A stretch of 64,000 nt of DNA from Nocardia seriolae NBRC 15557 (GTDB lineage Bacteria > Actinomycetota > Actinomycetes > Mycobacteriales > Mycobacteriaceae), in contig NZ_BJWY01000008.1 in assembly GCF_007990715.1 (NCBI RefSeq), positions 1 through 64,000 on the forward strand, read 5' to 3'. Below the pieces are notes generated by a model. It did not search any database and was not told the origin of the DNA. It was given only the letters and a program-made list of their open reading frames with translations. Both the position numbers and the translations under genes were made by a program. Positions 60,269 through 64,000 of the stretch are shown piece by piece (position 1 is the first letter of the stretch; every line of letters starts with the position of its first letter).

Positions 60269-61267
60269 GTGAGTTTCGACAATGTACGGGGATATTCGAC
60301 CCCTGGCCGAGTTTCCCGCACACCGCGAGTGTCCGGAACTCGTTCGGTGGTCCAGCAGTTGGGCCCGCGTCCCGACGGGTCGATTCCGTTCTCGGTCGAG
60401 TTCAATCCGCCGCGCGACGCCGCCGGTGAGGCGCGGCTGTGGCGGGCCGCGCGCGAATTCGAGCGGCTGCATCCGGCATTCGTGTCGATGACCTACGGCG
60501 CGGGCGGGTCCACCCGCGATCGCACCATCCGGATCACCGGGCAGCTGGCGCGCGAGACCACGCTGCTGACGGTCGCGCACCTGACCGCGGTCGATCACTC
60601 GGTGGCCGAGTTGCGTTCGATCGTCGGCGCGTACGCCGACTCGGGCATCCGGAATCTGCTGGTGCTGCGCGGGGATCCGCCGGGCGATGTGCTGGGGGAG
60701 TGGGTCAAACATCCCGAGGGCGTCGAGTACGCCGAGGATCTGGTCCGCATGGTGCGCGAGCTGGGCGACTTCCATGTAGGAGTGGCCTCGTTCCCGCAGG
60801 GGCATCCGCGCTCGGCCAACCTCGAGGACGACACCAACTTCCTGGTCGCGAAACTGCGTGCGGGCGCGGAGTATTCGATCACCCAGATGTTCTTCGACCC
60901 CGAGCACTACCTGCGGCTGCGCGATCGCGCCATCGCCTGCGACCCGGTCGAAGGCGCCAAGCCGATCATTCCCGAGCTCATGCCGATCACCTCGCTGCGC
61001 ACCGTGGAGCGCGCGGTGGAGCTGTGCGGGCGGCCGCTGCCGCCGAAGGTGATGGAGCGCCTGCACAAGGCCGCCGGTGACGGTCCGGAGGAGAATCGCG
61101 CCGCGGTCCGCGAGGTCGGCATCGAGATCGCCACCGAGATCGCCGAACGCCTCATCGCCGAGGGTGCGCCCTGCCTGCATTTCATCACCCTGAATTTCGC
61201 CAAGGCCACCGGCGAAGTGCTGGCGAACCTGGGCTACTCGATGTCGCCCGCACCCGCCACGGTCTGA
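60269..61267 (+). CDS. metF: Methylenetetrahydrofolate reductase (MetF family)
   Basis: The 332-residue TIM-barrel flavoenzyme makes 5-methyl-THF for methionine synthesis. It has IPFSVEFNPPRDAAGEARLW with the catalytic-type Glu, FVSMTYGAGGSTRDRTIRIT, NLLVLRGDPPGD, HVGVASFPQGHPRSA, TQMFFDPEHYLRLRDR and HFITLNFAKATGEVLANLG. It matches Rv2172c by position. The N-terminal 35 residues are an extension. The GTG start coincides with a leaderless promoter. It is divergent from the prenyl synthase. Confidence 0.93.
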   Translation: MSFDNVRGYSTPGRVSRTPRVSGTRSVVQQLGPRPDGSIPFSVEFNPPRDAAGEARLWRAAREFERLHPAFVSMTYGAGGSTRDRTIRITGQLARETTLLTVAHLTAVDHSVAELRSIVGAYADSGIRNLLVLRGDPPGDVLGEWVKHPEGVEYAEDLVRMVRELGDFHVGVASFPQGHPRSANLEDDTNFLVAKLRAGAEYSITQMFFDPEHYLRLRDRAIACDPVEGAKPIIPELMPITSLRTVERAVELCGRPLPPKVMERLHKAAGDGPEENRAAVREVGIEIATEIAERLIAEGAPCLHFITLNFAKATGEVLANLGYSMSPAPATV

Positions 61268-61380
61268 AAAGGTCCGGCCCCAGCCTGAACAAGTGACCGG
61301 CATACCGAATGAAATGTCCGGTTTGCACTGGTCAGCGGAGTAGCGTTCCCCTCGACTCGTGACCTCGAGGGGAGCCACCC

Positions 61381-62187
61381 ATGTCCTTGTTCCACCACCT
61401 CGTCCGTGTCGCAGGCGCCGTCGGCGTCTGCGCGGTACTCGCCGCCGCCGGTCCGGCAACCCTGGCGGGCCCGGCATCCGCGGCTCCCGCCGATCCGGTG
61501 CGCAACGGCTCCGGCGATCCGGTGCGGATCGCCCCGGCCGCCCCCGCGACCAAGGACGCCGCGGCGGCCCTGGCGGCGATCACGACCCTGGGCAATGCCT
61601 TCGCCGGATCCGATACCGCCGCCCCGTCCGACTGGCTCTCCGCCTACGGTCAGACGGTCAACGGCCTACAGGCACTGGGCATTCAGCCGTTCCTCTACCC
61701 GACCGCCGCCCCGTTCTGTCTCGGCGGCACCACCCTCGGCCTGGCTCCGGCGGTGGCGGGCACCGTCCCCGGCCCGTGGCCCCGCTACGCGATTTCCATT
61801 CCCGGCCTGGACCTTTCGGCGGTGAAGGCGGGGCAGACCATGTTCGCGTTCGTCCCCTACGGCATCAACCCCGACGGCGCGGACACCTCCGGCATGCAGG
61901 TCGCGTGGTTCAACCTCACCACCGGTCGCGGTGGCCTGGTTCCCATGGGCCCCCTCAGCCAGGTGCTCAATGCCATGATCCCGCCCCAGGTCCCGAACGA
62001 GTTGCGCCCCATGGTCGAACAGGCCGTCCGCGACTACTTCACCGCCGCCCTTCCATCCGGCGGCGTGCGCGCGGTCCCGGTCAACACCGGCTCCGGCACC
62101 GTCCTGGCCGCCATGTTCGGCACGGTCCGCAATGGGGCGACCACCTGCCTGTTCCTGCCCACCGTGGGAATGACTCCGGTTCCGTAA
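61381..62187 (+). CDS. Secreted protein of unknown function
   Basis: The 268-residue product has a signal peptide (VRVAGAVGVCAVLAAAGPAT then LAGPASAAP, cleavage near residue 36). The mature part contains LGIQPFLYPTAAPFCLGGTT, PGPWPRYAISIPGLDLSAVK, AGQTMFAFVPYGINPDG, VAWFNLTTGRGGLVPM and a second late cysteine (TTCLFLPTVG). The two cysteines may pair. No catalytic motif is visible. Similar exported proteins occur in mycolic-acid bacteria, in my recollection, without assigned function. GAGGGGAG precedes the ATG. Confidence 0.8.
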   Translation: MSLFHHLVRVAGAVGVCAVLAAAGPATLAGPASAAPADPVRNGSGDPVRIAPAAPATKDAAAALAAITTLGNAFAGSDTAAPSDWLSAYGQTVNGLQALGIQPFLYPTAAPFCLGGTTLGLAPAVAGTVPGPWPRYAISIPGLDLSAVKAGQTMFAFVPYGINPDGADTSGMQVAWFNLTTGRGGLVPMGPLSQVLNAMIPPQVPNELRPMVEQAVRDYFTAALPSGGVRAVPVNTGSGTVLAAMFGTVRNGATTCLFLPTVGMTPVP

Positions 62188-62234
62188 CCGGGTTCGCCGA
62201 GATCAGTGCGCCTCGAGGCCGATACGCTCCAGGG

Positions 62235-63401
62235 TCAGTGTGTTCCGACACCCGGGCCGGTGGCCCCGACGGGTCGGCCCTTCCAGCGCAAGCGGTTCCG
62301 GCCCCGCACCCGGTGTGAGCGGATCGACAGCGCCAGGTAGGCGGCGACGGAGAGTGGATGCGCCAGGGCCGCACCGACATCCGCGCCGTCGATGGGTCCG
62401 CCGTTCTCGGTCGAGCGGGCCAGCAGGCGGGCGGTGACCCCCGCGCCGTAGCCGAGCAGCCCGGCTCCCCGCAGTCGCCCGCGCCCGAACAGTGCGGCCA
62501 GCGGCGGAGCCCAGAAGGCCAGGGCTGCAATGGATCCGACCGCGAGGCTCCCGGCCGGCCCGCCGTAGGCCGACCACAACCAGCGGGTGTAACCCTCGGT
62601 GAGCTCGGTCGCGTCGCGGTACATGCGGGTCCGCGCCATGGGCCCGGCCGCGACCAGGGTGGTGCGCCGCCCGCTGCGTCGCAGTTCGCGGGCGATGGCC
62701 AGGTCTTCGGTCACGCGGTCCGCGACGGGTTCGTGGCCGCTGATCGCGCGATAGGCGGCGGCGTCGAAGACCAGGAACTGGCCGCAGGCCACGGCCATGG
62801 ACGGGAGGCGGGTCCGATTCGCCAGTGCCACCGGCAGCGTCGAGGCCCATGACCAGCCGAGCAGCGGTTGCACCAGGCGTTCGGCCGGGGAGGCGGCGAG
62901 TTGCCGGGGCCACGGGCAGACCAGTGCCGCACGCGCCGAACGCAATTCGCGCACGGCCGCGGCCAGCGCGTCCGGGGACAGCCGGATATCGGCGTCGAGG
63001 AAGATCAGCACGTCCTCGCCGGAGGCCAGCTCGGCCAGTCGCGCGCAGGCGGCGGTCTTGCCGGTCCAGCCCGGCGGCGGCTCGATATCGTTGCGGGACA
63101 GGAAGAATCGCTCGTCCCCGCCGATGGCGGCCTGCGCGGCCGCGGAGGTGCCGTCGGTGGAGCCGTCGTCGAGGATGATGACGCCCAGGTCGGCGATGCC
63201 GCGCTGGGCGCGCAGATCGGCGATCAGGGCGGGCAGGCGGTCGGCCTCGTCGCGGGCCGGGATCAGCACGGTGACCGGCTCGGTGATCTCGTGCTCGGCG
63301 GGCCGCAGTCGCCGCAGGCTCAATCTGTTCGCGAGGGCGATGGCCGCGCCGCCGGCGGCGACGGCGCTACCGGCCGTCACCACCTTGGCGGCCAGGCTCA
63401 T
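62235..63401 (-). CDS. Membrane-associated family 2 glycosyltransferase
   Basis: The 388-residue protein has an N-terminal hydrophobic segment and a GT2 domain: VTVLIPARDEADRLPALIAD, VIILDDGSTDGTSAAAQAAI, DVLIFLDADIRLSPDALAAA (DAD metal site, about 130-150), GWTGKTAACARLAE and a TRWLW segment like QxxRW. C-terminal hydrophobic helices (LAVGSIAALAFWAPPLAALF) follow. The start at 63401 overlaps the lppM stop (ATGA), so the pair is coupled. The acceptor is unknown; nearby crt genes make a glycosylated carotenoid possible, but this is inference. Confidence 0.85.
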   Translation of the reverse strand: MSLAAKVVTAGSAVAAGGAAIALANRLSLRRLRPAEHEITEPVTVLIPARDEADRLPALIADLRAQRGIADLGVIILDDGSTDGTSAAAQAAIGGDERFFLSRNDIEPPPGWTGKTAACARLAELASGEDVLIFLDADIRLSPDALAAAVRELRSARAALVCPWPRQLAASPAERLVQPLLGWSWASTLPVALANRTRLPSMAVACGQFLVFDAAAYRAISGHEPVADRVTEDLAIARELRRSGRRTTLVAAGPMARTRMYRDATELTEGYTRWLWSAYGGPAGSLAVGSIAALAFWAPPLAALFGRGRLRGAGLLGYGAGVTARLLARSTENGGPIDGADVGAALAHPLSVAAYLALSIRSHRVRGRNRLRWKGRPVGATGPGVGTH

Positions 63402-64000
63402 CGCAGCCGGGTGCGATCGGGGCGCAGCCAGCGGGCGGCCCGCACGTAGGCCGGCGGATCGGGATTCCGGGTCATGTACGCCAGCACCGCGACGACCGCG
63501 GCCACCGCCAGGGTGATGCCGCCGACAATGCCCGCCCACCCGGCGAAGGAGCGCGTATTCGGGTCCGCGTAGCCGACTTCCGCGCGCAGCGTGGTGACAT
63601 CACCCGCGGGCAGCTTCCAGGTCACCACGGAGTCGCCCTCGCGGGTGCCGTTGGTGGTGGCGACGCGGGCCGGGAAGGCGACGGTCAGCTGCACGTCGGA
63701 GCCCTGGGGCGGCAGCGATTTCAGATCCACCCGGCCGGTCAGGGTGACCAGGTCGCCGGTGCGGCTGAAGACCAGGTTGAACATGCCCGAGGTTTGGTCC
63801 GACATCGAGCCCAGCTGCTGCACCTCGCCGAAGGTGAGGTCGTCGAAATACACCTGGCTGCCGACGTATCCGTCCTGGGCGTACGAGTCCACCCGGACCT
63901 TGCTCTGCAACCCGTCGGGCGCCTTGAGCTGCGGCCCCTTGTCCTTGTCGTTCTGCGGGACGGCCGCGGCGACAATGCGGCCCGACACCCGGTCATTGGA
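63398..64000 (-). CDS. lppM: LppM-like DUF3153 protein (5' end outside window)
   Basis: The visible 201 codons contain VSGRIVAAAVPQNDKDKG, VRVDSYAQDGYVGSQVYFDD, GMFNLVFSRTGDLVTLTGRV, PQGSDVQLTVAFPARVATTN. A C-terminal transmembrane helix (GWAGIVGGITLAVAAVVAVL) with a short basic tail ends the protein. This matches the LppM/DUF3153 family and the Rv2171 position beside metF. The frame is still open at the right edge, so signal peptide and lipobox are not seen. The GTG at 63988 is inside the domain and is not the natural start. Confidence 0.85.
   Translation of the reverse strand, partial: SNDRVSGRIVAAAVPQNDKDKGPQLKAPDGLQSKVRVDSYAQDGYVGSQVYFDDLTFGEVQQLGSMSDQTSGMFNLVFSRTGDLVTLTGRVDLKSLPPQGSDVQLTVAFPARVATTNGTREGDSVVTWKLPAGDVTTLRAEVGYADPNTRSFAGWAGIVGGITLAVAAVVAVLAYMTRNPDPPAYVRAARWLRPDRTRLR

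Overview
This window reads as a chromosome segment of a high-GC actinobacterium from the mycolic-acid group, most likely Nocardia or a close relative. The evidence is the base composition, the frequent GTG/TTG starts and leaderless promoters, and gene order matching (from memory) the M. tuberculosis block Rv2171 to Rv2196: lppM, metF, idsA2, mptA, Rv2175c, pknL, aroG, Rv2179c, Rv2182c to Rv2186c, pimB', Rv2190c, Rv2191, qcrBAC, ctaE, trpD. No transposase, integrase or CRISPR array was seen.

Layout. 1-7.6 kb: a gene tail, an IclR regulator, then a sulfate-activation operon (cysD, fused cysNC) running into a DUF1214-type gene, a short-chain dehydrogenase and a PAPS-type sulfotransferase. The DUF1214 and sulfotransferase genes are broken. 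7.7-10.3 kb: a GntR/UTRA regulator with repeated operators, a small winged-helix gene and a divergent DUF1152 gene. 10.3-14.5 kb: a polymorphic-toxin locus with a large carrier, a low-GC nucleotidyltransferase-like tip and a small likely immunity gene. 14.5-18.7 kb: a PPOX protein, a secreted lipoprotein behind an IdeR-like iron box, a HAD phosphatase, a RibD/DHFR-like reductase and a TetR regulator. 18.8-24 kb: an acyl-CoA catabolic operon (two acyl-CoA dehydrogenases, FabG-like SDR, acyl-CoA ligase, MaoC hydratase) next to a double TetR-type operator. 24-28.7 kb: a YdcF-like exported protein, a CMD protein, an atypical tRNA-Asp, an Lrp-type ligand-binding protein, a small secreted protein, a TrpF-like protein and trpD.

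28.8-33.3 kb: ctaE-qcrCAB, the cytochrome bcc:aa3 branch of the respiratory chain. 33.3-37.2 kb: a MpaB-type oxygenase and an AraC fragment meeting at a probable deletion scar, a methyltransferase and a DnaQ/UvrC-type nuclease. 37.9-41.3 kb: two NlpC/P60 hydrolases sharing an upstream element, a membrane metallopeptidase and a PPOX protein. 41.3-49.7 kb: a TPR-WD40 protein, pimB', two SRPBCC-like proteins, an ArsA-like ATPase and partner, a ROK kinase and an acyltransferase. 49.7-54.4 kb: an exoribonuclease, aroG, a PASTA Ser/Thr kinase and an Rv2175c-like DNA-binding protein. 54.4-64 kb: phytoene synthase, mptA, phytoene desaturase and prenyl synthase (a carotenoid set wrapped round a lipoarabinomannan gene), metF, a secreted protein, a GT2 glycosyltransferase and the 3' part of lppM.

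Five reading frames are interrupted by changes that one base would repair: single-base length changes at G/C runs near 4862, 13158, 18920 and 38190, and an in-frame TAG at 6874. Either this strain is losing several genes, or the assembly carries homopolymer errors. Raw reads should be checked before any biological reading.
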